From the NCBI RefSeq assembly GCF_023502325.1, contig NZ_JAMFLZ010000005.1:62001-126000 (forward strand): a DNA stretch of 64,000 bases. The letters run 5' to 3'. This document shows positions 1-10,568 of the stretch, in pieces. The notes under the pieces are model-generated. The model did not search any database, was not told the origin of the DNA, and worked only from the letters and a program-made list of their open reading frames with translations. The position numbers and the translations under genes were made by a program. The stretch is from Wocania_A spongiicola (GTDB taxonomy: Bacteria > Bacteroidota > Bacteroidia > Flavobacteriales > Flavobacteriaceae). Positions within the stretch are counted from its first letter, which is position 1. Every line of letters begins with the position of its first letter.

Positions 1-3000
1 AATCTGTTACAAGATCGTGCACTACAAAAGTGTAAACAACTCCTGGTATTAGATTTGTAAATGTTCTTCTATTTGGAAAACCTACATCCGAAGGGAAAAA
101 AGTTGATGTATAAGGCGCAAAATTAAATTCTAAAATACCAAACTCATAACTACCACTACCTACAGCAGATATTGCTTCTACAGTAGCTGTACCACCTGAC
201 GTACAATCTGGTACAACGGTAGTAACATCAATTAACAAATCTGATGGTGGTGATGCAATAACTATTTGCTGAGAAAAACTACAACCATTAGCATCAACTA
301 CATTTATTGTATAAGTACCAAAATTGATAATATTGAATGTATGATCTTCATTTGATATAGCTGAATATGGGTTACCAGGAATAACATCATTAAAGTTATT
401 GGTAATATGATATGTAAAAGGTGCAGTTCCTCCTGCAACGTTTTCAACAGTAATTGAACCTAAACTAGAACCTCCTGGATTATTACAAGTAATATCTACC
501 TTTGTTAAATCAAAAGTAATCGGACTAGGTTCTGTAATAGTAATGGTTTCAGTATCTGTACAAGATTTAGAATCTGTTAATGTAATCGTGTACGTCCCTG
601 CTGGTAAACCACTAGTTTGTGTACCGTAATCTGTAGCTGTTGTATCGTTATTAACGTTAATTACAAAAGGAGGTGTTCCAACTGAATTATTAATTGTTAT
701 TTGAATAGCAGCATTAGAATCTCCATTACATAAAATAGGTTGCGTTTGCACTACCGAAATAATTTCTGGTAATGTTATAGCATTTATAGTTTGTACATTA
801 GACACGGCTGTACATCCATTGGCATCGGTTACCTCAAATTGATATGTACCATCTGTAGCCGTTGTATAAGTAAATGGGGTACCTGTTACACCTAAAGAAG
901 TATAAGCTCCGCCATTAAATGAAACAGCATAGGTAAATGGTGAAACCCCTCCAGAAATTGTTCCAGCAATTGAAGCATCTGGTGATGCTGTACAATCTAT
1001 ATCTTTAGTTAAAACTGTGCTTACTGCAATTGGTGGTAATGGAGCAATAGTATAAGATTCAATGTATACACAATCATTTGCATCTCTTACTTGAAATGTA
1101 TAAGTGTCTGGTGATAACCCTAAAAACACATTAGAAGGTTGATATGCTGTAGCTGAAGCAGCTGGAGCAATTATTTGATACTCTAATGGCAATGTGCCAC
1201 CAGTAGTTCCTGTAATTGTAATATCAGTTGTAACAGTAGGGCAACTTAAAGGTGTATTACTAAACGCTAAATCTGTTGGTGGATTTAGTGGATCAATAGT
1301 TATTGGTGCAGTAACAAAAGTACAATTATTTGCATCTCTAATAGTTACTGTATAAGTTCCATCTGTTAATCCAGAAAATGTTGTTCCTAGTTGAAAATTA
1401 AATCCATCAATACTGTAAGCATATGGTGGGTTTCCGCCAGAAACTCCAGAAACTGTTATAACACCATTAGTTATACAAGTATAAGGTGTTGTTAATGTCG
1501 CTGTTCCCGAAATTGCAGTAGTAGCTATAATAGATACAAGCTGCGGAGTTGTAACACACACCTCTGTTCCAAAAGTATATTGTACCACCACATTATAATC
1601 TCCTGCTGCAAGTCCAGTAAATACAGGCGAATTAAAAAATGTCGCACCGTTATCAATACTGTATTCTAAAGTATTCCCATTTGGATTAGTGACATTAATA
1701 TTTATTGCACCTACGTTACCATCATCTGAACACAGAATATCTGTTTTAGTAACATTAAAATCTGGTGATGGGGTGGCATCAACTGTTATCGATGTATCTG
1801 CAGAACAATTATTAGAATCTACAACAGTAATATTATAAACTCCTGCGTTGGGTACATTTATTATTGGTGTCGTTTGAAAAACCGTAGTACTATTTACAAA
1901 ATAGAAATATGGTGGTGTACCTCCTACTGGATAAACAGTAATTTCGCCATCTGTACAGGTTAATGGTTTTGTTAATGCCGAAGTTGCTTCTAATAAAGGA
2001 GGGTTAATAATATCAATATTTCCAGAATAAGTACAGCCGTCTTCAGTTGATACATTTACTGTGTAAGTTCCAGGGTTTAAATTTGAAAATGTATAATTAT
2101 TATCATTTATAGGTCCTACACTATTTACTAAAGTAGCCCCATCATAAATTGAAAAGAAATATTGAGGACGTACATCATTTGCAGCTAATACCACACTACC
2201 TAATTCGCCATTACAATAAGGTTGGGTAATAATTGTTGAAACTGTAAAATCTCTTTCTCGTATTTGAACATCTGGAACAGAAAATATACAAGGATTAGGA
2301 GTAACACCAATTTGTCTTACATAAACACTATAAATATTAGGCGAAGTAATTGAAAACACATTACTCGCTTGATAGTTAGTACCATCAATACTATACTCAT
2401 ATCCACTAGGCACACCTCCTACAACAATCTCTCCTGGTGTAGTACAGTAAATATCTCTAGATGTAACTGTAGGAACTAGTAAATTGGTATAAACATTAAA
2501 ATAGAATTGATTAAAGCAACCTCCTGTATAATTTAAGGTTAATCTATATTGACCAGCCGTATCGATTAAATAATTAGGGCCGGTTTCAACTTGATTCCAA
2601 ACGCATCCTGGGTCTTCATTAGCACAATCTTGGTCTACAACAGCTGCACAACTTGTCTCATCAAGTCTTTCCCAAATTATAGATGATGTATCTGTTATAT
2701 TGGTTTGAATATATCTTGTATCTCCTCCTCCACATAAGAAAAAATTAGGCAGTTCTTTACCATCATTTGGGCAAATAACTACTTGGTCTGCAAAAGGAAT
2801 TAATGGGTTTGTAACTCCTGCCCCAAAAGTAACAACATTAAATTCTTGATTTATTGATTGACAAGGAGCTGTAGCAGTATTTCGAACATAATATGTTCCT
2901 ACTGCGGTTACTGTAATGGATTGTGTTGTTCCTATTACTGGTGTTCCGGTAGGGCTTGTAGACCAAGAATAGGAATCATAACCATCGCCAGCAGTTAGTA

Positions 3001-4609
3001 CTGTACTTGCTCCACAAAGGATAACATCTTCAATAAATGTACAGTCAATATCTGCTAAAAAGTTTGTAGCAGAAGGATTTAGTAAACAACCTGCATTAGT
3101 ATTAAAACTTGGATCATCTGATATGGTAAATGTTGGATTTAGCGTTCCGTTATATGTTGCAAAAGCCTGATTACTTATAATATTATCACAAGCATCATTT
3201 AATAAACTACAGGTTTGAACAACAGTTACTTTAAAACGAATTTCTTGTACAGGGTCATTTTCTTCTACAACAGAATTATCAACATTAAAAATTATTTCTC
3301 TTGTAACCGGATTGTAGCTTTGCACCGTAACTCCTGGTGGTAAAACATCTAAATCAGTAGGATAATTAAAAACTATATTTATAGGGAGTATATCTCTAAT
3401 AGTAAGATTTGTTGCATCATCATTACCTGTGTTTTGAAAACCAATAACGTAATTTAATTCATCCCCAAGTGCTACTAATTGGCCACCAATATCATTTCCT
3501 AAAGCATCTTCAACAATTTTAGTAAGTACAATATTTGGTTCAATAATATCTACCGCTAAGGCATAGAAATAAGGAAAATAAGTATCTCCACTAGTTTCTA
3601 AACGAACTGTTCCAGATGTAGCATCATTAGCAATAACTGTATTTCCTGGGTTAGGAACTACCATTACACCTGTATCAAATCCTAAAGTATTGGTACTATT
3701 TGGGTTTCTATTGTTTACTGGAGTTGCACTTAATTGGGTAACTGAGCTATTAAAAAAGTTAGTTGCTGGTCTATCAGTTGTTGAAAGATTTACGCCATTA
3801 AGTAATAACTGATCTCCCAAAATTGGACTATCACCTTCTAAAGTTGCAAATGCAAAATTTGCTCTAACTGGAGCTGGTGCTGGTACAGTTCTAAATCCAG
3901 AAACTGGAATATCTAATGCTGGATTTCCGCCAGGAACACTTATAGCGCTAAAACCATCAAAGCTTGTAATTGATTTCCCTGGTAATGTAGGATTCTCATA
4001 AACAATAAACAAAGACCATCCTGCTGAATGCCCTGTACCATTATATGGACTATAAGAATCTGTTTGCCCCTCTGCACTAGAAACATTAGCTACAGTATAA
4101 GTTCCTAAATCTGTTCCTAAACTTGTAACAATACTTGTAACGTCTGCATAGCAAGCATAAGGAAAACTATCACCACCATCTACAGAAGTTCCGTTGGCAT
4201 CGAATACAACTGTTCCTACAATATCATTATAGCCTCCAGTGGGGCCTCTAAATTTAACGTTTGTAATAGGTGCTGCTCCATTTGTAACTGCTCCCCAATA
4301 TAATCCTGCATGAATAATTCTATAACAATTAGGGTCTGAAATTACTAAGTCTGCGCTAGAAGAACTAAATGTTGACGCATCTCCATCTATATCAATATAC
4401 CGCATATCAACATTATGGTTATATACGGTATTATCATTAAAGGCATTATTGTCTGGCCCCAAAATATTATTACCAATTAAAACTATATCGCCTTTTAAAT
4501 CCTGATTAAACCTAGGAGTAAATGGTACAAAGTTTTGAGAAAAAGCATGAAGACTCACCAAGAGAAATAAAACAACAAGTCCAATGCTTACATAAGTAGT
4601 TTTTTTCAT
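1..4609 (-). CDS. Giant SprB-repeat surface adhesin, N-terminal part (cut by window edge)
   Basis: An open frame starts at 4609 and runs off the left edge, giving at least 1,536 codons. Residues 1-25 are a signal peptide (MKKTTYVSIGLVVL then a hydrophobic core, ending HAFSQ). A conserved secreted N-terminal domain follows to about residue 350, then a DUF11-like repeat at about 358-470 (starting VLTKIVEDALGN). From about residue 715 to the edge there are at least eight SprB-type repeats of roughly 90 residues. Each has a paired Cys pattern and a GGTPPY or GGVSPF-like core followed by a DxNxC ending. Such proteins are T9SS cargo that reach the cell surface and act in gliding or adhesion. The type B sorting domain expected at the C-terminus lies outside the window. 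The PorP/SprF gene upstream is the usual partner for secretion or attachment. It is not necessarily SprB itself. Confidence 0.85.
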   Translation of the reverse strand, partial: MKKTTYVSIGLVVLFLLVSLHAFSQNFVPFTPRFNQDLKGDIVLIGNNILGPDNNAFNDNTVYNHNVDMRYIDIDGDASTFSSSSADLVISDPNCYRIIHAGLYWGAVTNGAAPITNVKFRGPTGGYNDIVGTVVFDANGTSVDGGDSFPYACYADVTSIVTSLGTDLGTYTVANVSSAEGQTDSYSPYNGTGHSAGWSLFIVYENPTLPGKSITSFDGFSAISVPGGNPALDIPVSGFRTVPAPAPVRANFAFATLEGDSPILGDQLLLNGVNLSTTDRPATNFFNSSVTQLSATPVNNRNPNSTNTLGFDTGVMVVPNPGNTVIANDATSGTVRLETSGDTYFPYFYALAVDIIEPNIVLTKIVEDALGNDIGGQLVALGDELNYVIGFQNTGNDDATNLTIRDILPINIVFNYPTDLDVLPPGVTVQSYNPVTREIIFNVDNSVVEENDPVQEIRFKVTVVQTCSLLNDACDNIISNQAFATYNGTLNPTFTISDDPSFNTNAGCLLNPSATNFLADIDCTFIEDVILCGASTVLTAGDGYDSYSWSTSPTGTPVIGTTQSITVTAVGTYYVRNTATAPCQSINQEFNVVTFGAGVTNPLIPFADQVVICPNDGKELPNFFLCGGGDTRYIQTNITDTSSIIWERLDETSCAAVVDQDCANEDPGCVWNQVETGPNYLIDTAGQYRLTLNYTGGCFNQFYFNVYTNLLVPTVTSRDIYCTTPGEIVVGGVPSGYEYSIDGTNYQASNVFSITSPNIYSVYVRQIGVTPNPCIFSVPDVQIRERDFTVSTIITQPYCNGELGSVVLAANDVRPQYFFSIYDGATLVNSVGPINDNNYTFSNLNPGTYTVNVSTEDGCTYSGNIDIINPPLLEATSALTKPLTCTDGEITVYPVGGTPPYFYFVNSTTVFQTTPIINVPNAGVYNITVVDSNNCSADTSITVDATPSPDFNVTKTDILCSDDGNVGAININVTNPNGNTLEYSIDNGATFFNSPVFTGLAAGDYNVVVQYTFGTEVCVTTPQLVSIIATTAISGTATLTTPYTCITNGVITVSGVSGGNPPYAYSIDGFNFQLGTTFSGLTDGTYTVTIRDANNCTFVTAPITIDPLNPPTDLAFSNTPLSCPTVTTDITITGTTGGTLPLEYQIIAPAASATAYQPSNVFLGLSPDTYTFQVRDANDCVYIESYTIAPLPPIAVSTVLTKDIDCTASPDASIAGTISGGVSPFTYAVSFNGGAYTSLGVTGTPFTYTTATDGTYQFEVTDANGCTAVSNVQTINAITLPEIISVVQTQPILCNGDSNAAIQITINNSVGTPPFVINVNNDTTATDYGTQTSGLPAGTYTITLTDSKSCTDTETITITEPSPITFDLTKVDITCNNPGGSSLGSITVENVAGGTAPFTYHITNNFNDVIPGNPYSAISNEDHTFNIINFGTYTINVVDANGCSFSQQIVIASPPSDLLIDVTTVVPDCTSGGTATVEAISAVGSGSYEFGILEFNFAPYTSTFFPSDVGFPNRRTFTNLIPGVVYTFVVHDLVTD

Positions 4610-4972
4610 AGTCGATTAGTTTAGCTTTTCTTTTTCTTTGGGGGCTTTAAAAAAGAAATGTTACAGCTATTTAAAATCAATAAAGTAAGTCTATATCTAC
4701 TTTAAAAGCATTTCGTCTATATTTAATGATTTTAAACGGTATAAATATCGTAATTTTTTTTGTAACAAAGCGGAAGATGGACAACAAATTAAGCAGTTTA
4801 TCGATGAAATGATACATTAATCATTAAATTAAATTAAATTTGTAGTATTTTTAATGCAAAATATATTTATCAATAACTGTTTTTAGTTTAAAAGCAGACC
4901 TATAAGTGTATAATCATTCTTAAAACACAATGAAGTATTAAAAAAAAATGACAAAGAGTAACGGAAAACTAA
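4610..4972. other. 363-bp AT-rich gap upstream of the adhesin
   Basis: No convincing ORF, RNA gene or strong hairpin was found. The gap holds the motif TTATCGATGAAATG at 4798-4811, followed by ACATTAA. The same motif occurs near 10438, with relatives near 11075 and 11262. No clean TTG-N19-TAnnTTTG promoter was found for the adhesin, so it could be expressed by read-through from the SprF gene. Confidence 0.4.
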
Positions 4973-7375
4973 TTATTCATTTTCTATTTTAACCAGAGAA
5001 ATATTACCATTATATGGTTTACTTCCTTTTAATTCCATTGCATTTCTTGCAGATTGTATATCATCAAATTTTTGGTAATAGATATAATATTTACTTGTAG
5101 TTACATCAAAGAAGAAGTCTATATTGGATTGACCAGCAGCCACTGCTTTTCTTAAAAATTCATCTCTTTTAGCTACATCACTATGTACACCAACTACAAC
5201 ATAAAATCCGTTTTCGGTATTTTTTACATCTTTAACAATTTGTATGCTGTTACTCTGCGCTTCACCAGAATCAAAGTCTTCTGCTGTTAAAGGTTCAGAT
5301 GCAACAGGTGTGAATTGTTTTATTTGGTTTAAAGCAGCCCTGTCTTTTTGGTATCTATCTTCTTCATTATCGTAAGCAGCACGCTTAATTCTTCTTTTTC
5401 TTTCCACCTCAGTAGCAACCTTAATAGTTTCTAAAGTTGATAATAATCTGTCTTTTGTTCTTAATATCTGTATTTGCTCTGTTTTTAAGTCTTGAATGGC
5501 TTTAGAATAGAACGCATTAGCTGGATCATTCACATCACTAACTTCTTTAAGTCTTTCTGTATATAAATTCTCTAATCTCACTATTTTTTCATTTTGAGAT
5601 TTAATTACATTATCAATATCAACTTTTAAAGATTCTAATTTTGCATTCTCTGCCGTTACACTTTTAAATGGCTTTGGAGCTTTATAAATACCTCTTTCAC
5701 TTAAATCATTTTCCTCTTTTAAGTCTTTAAGGTCTTGTTCTCTACTGGCTACTGTTTCATTTAATTTTGCTAATAATTCTTGTTGCTCAATTTTAGAATC
5801 TGTTGTCAACTTAGTAAGATCATATAAATACCTAGTGGTTTCATCAGTTGGTGCAGGAACAATTACACCGTCCAATTCTATCATCTTAATTTCTTCTTCC
5901 TTCTCTTCTTCCTCTTTTGCCTTCTTCTGTGCTTCAACTTCTGCTATCGCTTTTTCTTCAGCCAATTTAATTCTAGCTTGTTCATCAGCTTTTAACTTTT
6001 CTTCTAGTTTTAATCTAGCTTCTTCGGCTGCCTTGAGTTTGTTTACTTCTTCTAACTTTAAACGCTCTTCTTCTTCAGCTTTCTTAATAGCATCAACTTT
6101 AGCCTGCTCTTCTTTAGCCTGTTCTTCTAATTTAATTCGGGCCTCCTCATCAGCTATTCTTTTTTCCTCTACTTTGGTTACATTATCTAACTCTAGTTCT
6201 GACTTTACACTAGAACCATCTACTGCTTTAACCAAAGTTTCTTCTTCAGTTATTACATTATTTTGTTGTGAAGCACGTTTTCTTTCTTCTGCTTTTTCTG
6301 TCGCTGCTAATCGTCTTGCTTCTATTCTGGCCTTAGCTTCTTCTTTAGCAATTCGTCTTTCTTCTGTACTTAACTTTGGTGTTGTAGTGCTTTTTGCAAA
6401 TACTTTTCTTTTCTTTTTGCTTGTTAAAAGCGCTTGTTCATCGTCATCTCCGCTATAACTATATCGTTCTTTATTTTTGAATTTATATGCTAAAGTAATT
6501 TCATGGGAGTTTCCAAAATTTGAAAAATCACCTATAGACTTCTCATAATTATATTCTATTGCGATTTGAGTGCTAATGTTTAATCCTAATCCTCCTGACA
6601 CACCATTTATACTATTATACCCTGCTTGCATCCAAATCCCTTTTGGCACACTTAACATAACTAGCCCAGAAATAACGGTTTGATCTTTTTTAAATTCTGA
6701 TCGTAATAATCCTGAAAATTTACTTTCATCAAAAAAACCACGACTGTTTACATAACCTGTATACATTATATGACCTTGAACACCTTGTTCTGGGTTATCT
6801 TCAATAAGGTTTGAAGTGAGTAAATTATAGGAAACGGCATTGTTTATAGACACTCCAAAATCAAAAAAATCTGTACCATAATTTATACCAGGGTTTACCG
6901 TAATTATGGAATTTGATGGTATGTTTTCTAATGATGGGTCTGGGAAATTTGTGTTAACCCTACCTTCATTTATTCCACTCTTGTAAAACCCAAGGTTAAG
7001 TCCAAACGTTAAATTACTATCAGTATTAAGAACCGCATTGTATGCAAAATTTAAAATACCTCCAAAAGTTGTTAATACACCATAATCTTGTTGAAACACT
7101 CCAACTCCAATACCCACATTTTCTCTAAACCTTCCAGCATAACTCGCTAAATATGTTAATGGTGCATCATCAAACTGAACCCATTGTCTTTTATTATAAA
7201 AGCTTACATACTTATTTTGCTCTCTTACAAAACTAAATGTTGGGTTAATAGTATATTTGTTAAACTTTAAAGAATTTCTAGTTGGTATATCAAAAGCAAC
7301 AATTCCATCCTCTTGAGAATAGAATTGCTGTGTAATACAGAAAAATAAAACTATATGTAATAATAGTTTTTTCAT
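4973..7375 (-). CDS. PorP/SprF-family T9SS outer-membrane protein fused to coiled coil and SPOR-like end
   Basis: 800 residues. A signal peptide (about 1-20, ending QQFYSQ) precedes a PorP/SprF-type beta barrel at about 20-305. Next comes a long charged Lys/Glu/Ala coiled coil at about 335-500, rich in EEAR, KAEE and RIKLEE units, and a second helical part to about 690. The last 85 residues (NGFYVVVGVHSDVAKRDEF onward) look like a SPOR-type peptidoglycan-binding fold. SprF-like proteins help T9SS cargo reach or attach to the surface, so this one probably serves the adhesin next door. Plain PorP/SprF proteins are near 300-350 residues, so the extension is notable and could link the barrel to the cell wall. 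The start lies one base after the stop of the preceding gene, so the two are co-transcribed. Confidence 0.85.
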   Translation of the reverse strand: MKKLLLHIVLFFCITQQFYSQEDGIVAFDIPTRNSLKFNKYTINPTFSFVREQNKYVSFYNKRQWVQFDDAPLTYLASYAGRFRENVGIGVGVFQQDYGVLTTFGGILNFAYNAVLNTDSNLTFGLNLGFYKSGINEGRVNTNFPDPSLENIPSNSIITVNPGINYGTDFFDFGVSINNAVSYNLLTSNLIEDNPEQGVQGHIMYTGYVNSRGFFDESKFSGLLRSEFKKDQTVISGLVMLSVPKGIWMQAGYNSINGVSGGLGLNISTQIAIEYNYEKSIGDFSNFGNSHEITLAYKFKNKERYSYSGDDDEQALLTSKKKRKVFAKSTTTPKLSTEERRIAKEEAKARIEARRLAATEKAEERKRASQQNNVITEEETLVKAVDGSSVKSELELDNVTKVEEKRIADEEARIKLEEQAKEEQAKVDAIKKAEEEERLKLEEVNKLKAAEEARLKLEEKLKADEQARIKLAEEKAIAEVEAQKKAKEEEEKEEEIKMIELDGVIVPAPTDETTRYLYDLTKLTTDSKIEQQELLAKLNETVASREQDLKDLKEENDLSERGIYKAPKPFKSVTAENAKLESLKVDIDNVIKSQNEKIVRLENLYTERLKEVSDVNDPANAFYSKAIQDLKTEQIQILRTKDRLLSTLETIKVATEVERKRRIKRAAYDNEEDRYQKDRAALNQIKQFTPVASEPLTAEDFDSGEAQSNSIQIVKDVKNTENGFYVVVGVHSDVAKRDEFLRKAVAAGQSNIDFFFDVTTSKYYIYYQKFDDIQSARNAMELKGSKPYNGNISLVKIENE

Positions 7376-7376
7376 G

Positions 7377-8816
7377 CTATTTAATGATTGTTATCGAGCC
7401 TTTTTTAGTTTTATTATCTTGAGTTGTAATAACATAATAATAAACAGGGTTTATAGCTTTAAATGCTAATTGCTCTTCTGGCCAATTATTTAAATAGTTA
7501 TCGGTTTGAAGCATTACTTTGCCTTGAGCACTGAGTATCGTTACAGATGCATTTGCTCCGTTTACATACTCTTGTGGAATTATCCATGTGTCATTTATTC
7601 CATCACCATTAGGGCTAATTAAATTTGGAATACTAGAAACATTAGGAAAAGCAGTACTTACTTTAAATAGAAATTCGCTTGTAGATATGCATCCTACAGT
7701 TTGTTTAATTACAACCTTATAGTCACCTGTTTGAGTAGCTTCGTAACTATTACTAGTTGCACCTGCAATTAATGTACCATTTAAATACCACTTAAACTCA
7801 GGGTTATTGGCAGTTGTAGTTACCGTTGCAACTAAGGTTTCATTATCTTCAATCATGTTAAGCTCTAGGACATCAATCTCACTAGTAAACCCAACACCAT
7901 TTAAATCTATAGTTGCACTTGTTGCACAATCTCCTAAATCTATATCTACAGAAAACTCTCCAGATTCATTAGTTACATACATTTGGTTTGTTGCTCCAGG
8001 AATTTCTGTACCATCTTTATACCATTGATAGCTAATACCGTTTATAGCACTTAAAGTTGTTGAACCTTGACTTGCGCAATACGGGTTACCAAGACTAGAA
8101 CTAATAGACGATGTTCCGTTTGTTGTTGATTCGCTTACAGTAACTCGATTTGAAAATGAATTTGATGTACATGTACCATAATTAGTTTCAGCAAAATAGG
8201 TACCTGATTGATTTACAGATAGAGTATTTCCAGATGAAACAAAAACTGATGTTGTTGGACTTGTTACTTTATACCAATTAAATGTAAGTGATGGGTATTG
8301 TAAAGGTGAATCGTTATCACCTGTTCCAGGATCATCAATAGTTAACAAATAACTACCGCCTGAACAATACACTCCTGTATCAATCAAATTGTTTATTGAG
8401 AATGGTGTGTCTTGAATTTTATAATATGCAGGAAAAGCTACCGAACCTGTACTTGTAGCAGTTGGAGCAGTACTTTTAACCCTAACCTTATAAGATTGAC
8501 CAGCTGTATCAGTTGGTAATGAAATACTTAATGTTGCTGGAGATGTTGTAATTGCTCCTTGTGCAGAAGTATATACTACAGTAGCATTAGAAAAAGCACC
8601 AGTTTCATCAGAAAGTTCTATTATAAATTGATTGGATGAACTCAAATTTCCTTCAGGGGAAAAAGAAAACGTAACATTATAAGTATTGAAAGAAGGACTT
8701 GCACAAGCCTGACTGAAGCCTAAACTTGGCGTACTTATAACCACTTGTGCATCAATAATATTAGGTGCAAGAAGTGCAAAAAGCGCTATAACACAAGTAA
8801 TGTAAAAATTCTTCAT
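7377..8816 (-). CDS. Secreted Ig-like protein with T9SS type B sorting domain
   Basis: 479 residues with a signal peptide (1-23, ending IIDAQ). The middle holds Ig/PKD-like repeats with the FNWYK, YQWYKDG and FKWYLNG strands typical of Bacteroidota surface proteins. The last 85 residues are a CHU_C/gliding-motility-associated type B sorting domain, recognised by SPNGDGINDTW and the closing KKGSITIIK. It is therefore T9SS cargo. It lies one base upstream of the PorP/SprF gene in the same operon, as in many adhesin-SprF loci. No enzymatic motif is visible, and a structural or adhesive role is likely. Confidence 0.85.
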   Translation of the reverse strand: MKNFYITCVIALFALLAPNIIDAQVVISTPSLGFSQACASPSFNTYNVTFSFSPEGNLSSSNQFIIELSDETGAFSNATVVYTSAQGAITTSPATLSISLPTDTAGQSYKVRVKSTAPTATSTGSVAFPAYYKIQDTPFSINNLIDTGVYCSGGSYLLTIDDPGTGDNDSPLQYPSLTFNWYKVTSPTTSVFVSSGNTLSVNQSGTYFAETNYGTCTSNSFSNRVTVSESTTNGTSSISSSLGNPYCASQGSTTLSAINGISYQWYKDGTEIPGATNQMYVTNESGEFSVDIDLGDCATSATIDLNGVGFTSEIDVLELNMIEDNETLVATVTTTANNPEFKWYLNGTLIAGATSNSYEATQTGDYKVVIKQTVGCISTSEFLFKVSTAFPNVSSIPNLISPNGDGINDTWIIPQEYVNGANASVTILSAQGKVMLQTDNYLNNWPEEQLAFKAINPVYYYVITTQDNKTKKGSITIIK

Positions 8817-8975
8817 TCGATATTATTTTCTTTAAAAGAGAAATGTTTATCATTACTATCATAGAGTTTTAATTACCTGCTTCATTATTACTGGTTAATC
8901 ATAATAAATTCCGATGTTTATGTACAAACAGGAAATCGAAAAGTTCTATCAAACTAATAATAACTGGATTCACTT

Positions 8976-10307
8976 CTAATCGTCTATTCGATTTAAATCT
9001 GGATCAACTTCATTTGAAGCTATTATTTTATTAATTCTTAACCTATAATCTGGTCGTCTTTTATTTTTTAAATCAATAAACGTTTCAGAATTATTACTTT
9101 TAGAATAAACATTAAAAAATGCTGTATTTCCATACCAGTTCTCTAAATCTTCATTATTCATATTGTTTTCAACAAAAATGTTTCCATTACAATTGTTAAA
9201 ATACATATCTGTAAATTTGATTTTTTCCAAATTTTCTTGATTAACTCTAATTTTATCTTCAAATAAAACCGCTGGATTAAAACCAGATATAACACTTTTA
9301 ACCATTTCTAGTGAAGCGTTATGACCAACATAAACTGCCTCTTTAACTAAGCCTTGATTTATATCAGATTTTAAATCATCGCTATCTGTTATTAAAGTTA
9401 TATTTTTTGCTACTACTAAAGTTCCTTTTTTTGTGAAGTCTACTTCCTCTTTATTATCATAGGAGTTTACCTGTAAACATCTAGCTCCAGAGCTATTTGA
9501 AACATAAGGCGAACGAATAGCTAAAGAGTTGGATAAATTACATTGTGCTCCATAATTAAATTTAAAATCATTACTGTTTGACTTATACGAAACGGCTTTA
9601 TTTAAATTAACCTCACCTCCTAAAACTTCAAATGAATTACCAGCACAATGACTAACCATTATATTTTCTAATACAGTTTCGTTACCAACACTAGCCAATA
9701 AAAGTCCGTTAAAATAGCCTGCATTTTTAATTCTCTTACCTGCATATTCAATTCTTACATATCTTAATATTCCAGAATTACTTGCAGGGTTTTCTCCTCC
9801 ATAGTTTGAGTTTTTATAAATAGTAGCATTAAGTTGTGTATAATACGATGCTACAGATCCGCTTCCAAATTTTGTTATAGGTGCGTCACCAAGAATAATT
9901 AGTCCGCCCCAATCCCCTGCTCTTTTAACACTTCTGTTTGATGTAAAAATAATAGGGTCTGTTTCTAAACCATCTGCAATTATTTTTGCCCCTTTAGAAA
10001 TAGTAAGTGATCCCTTTGTAGCATAATCTCCTATAATTACTGTTCCTGGCTCTATAGTAAGTGTCGTACTATCTGTAACAAAAACGCTACCAGACAGTAA
10101 GTAAACATATCGTTTTGAAAGTTTTGTGTCTTCGGTTATATTGCCTGCTAGTATCTGAGTAGGTTCACCATGATCTACCGACTTAGGCTTAAACTCCGTC
10201 CAATTGTGTAACCAATTATCAGTACCAATTATTCCTTTTTCTTGTTGTCCAAAAATGTTTCCAGCAACTAGAAGAAATACACATAGTATTTGAGTAAAAT
10301 TTTTCAT
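8976..10307 (-). CDS. Secreted beta-helix-like protein
   Basis: 443 residues with a signal peptide (1-20, ending GNIFGQ). The body has the strand pattern of a right-handed beta-helix family common in secreted Bacteroidota proteins: TLTIEPGTVIIGD, GSLTISKGAKIIADG, PIIFTSNRS, DWGGLIILGDAP and LRYVRIEYAGKRI. Homologues often carry a C-terminal sorting signal, but this one ends NEVDPDLNRIDD without one, so it may stay periplasmic or use another route. No catalytic motif is recognised. It has its own upstream region with a possible promoter at 10359-10391 and sits between two groups of secreted proteins. Confidence 0.7.
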   Translation of the reverse strand: MKNFTQILCVFLLVAGNIFGQQEKGIIGTDNWLHNWTEFKPKSVDHGEPTQILAGNITEDTKLSKRYVYLLSGSVFVTDSTTLTIEPGTVIIGDYATKGSLTISKGAKIIADGLETDPIIFTSNRSVKRAGDWGGLIILGDAPITKFGSGSVASYYTQLNATIYKNSNYGGENPASNSGILRYVRIEYAGKRIKNAGYFNGLLLASVGNETVLENIMVSHCAGNSFEVLGGEVNLNKAVSYKSNSNDFKFNYGAQCNLSNSLAIRSPYVSNSSGARCLQVNSYDNKEEVDFTKKGTLVVAKNITLITDSDDLKSDINQGLVKEAVYVGHNASLEMVKSVISGFNPAVLFEDKIRVNQENLEKIKFTDMYFNNCNGNIFVENNMNNEDLENWYGNTAFFNVYSKSNNSETFIDLKNKRRPDYRLRINKIIASNEVDPDLNRIDD

Positions 10308-10358
10308 GAGTATTTTTTTATGTTAAATAGCAAATAGGTATATCTTTAATATTAAGCT

Positions 10359-10391
10359 CAAATATATAATAAAATATCTATGAAATACCAA
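10359..10391 (-). promoter_or_regulatory. Possible promoter of the beta-helix-like gene
   Basis: The minus strand reads TATATTTG at 10359-10366 (Bacteroidota -7 form TAnnTTTG) with a TTG 22 bp upstream at 10389-10391. The spacing is slightly long, and the leader would be about 45 bases. Confidence 0.4.
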
Positions 10392-10467
10392 TTATTTCGA
10401 TAAAATGCTTAAAATGATCATTTTTATATTACTTTTTTATCGATGAAATGCACATTAACAAGACAAA

Positions 10468-10521
10468 AAAATAGAAATAAAAGAAATGTAAAGCTTATTA
10501 CATTTCTTTTATTTCTATTTT
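10468..10521 (-). terminator. Rho-independent terminator with a 24-bp perfect stem
   Basis: Positions 10468-10491 are perfectly complementary to 10498-10521, leaving a 6-base loop. On the minus strand the hairpin is followed by a run of T ending in GTC. It lies about 50 bases after the stop of the 148-residue exported-protein gene and separates it from the beta-helix-like gene. Confidence 0.85.
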
Positions 10522-10568
10522 AGGTTTGAAAAACAATAGAATTAAATCTATTATCTAATCAATAGTTA

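Noticed and set aside
5835..6458. 207-codon plus-strand ORF, very Ser-rich
   Set aside because: It is the antisense shadow of the Lys/Glu-rich coiled coil in the PorP/SprF gene. The repeated Ser/Phe content mirrors AAA and GAA codons on the other strand.
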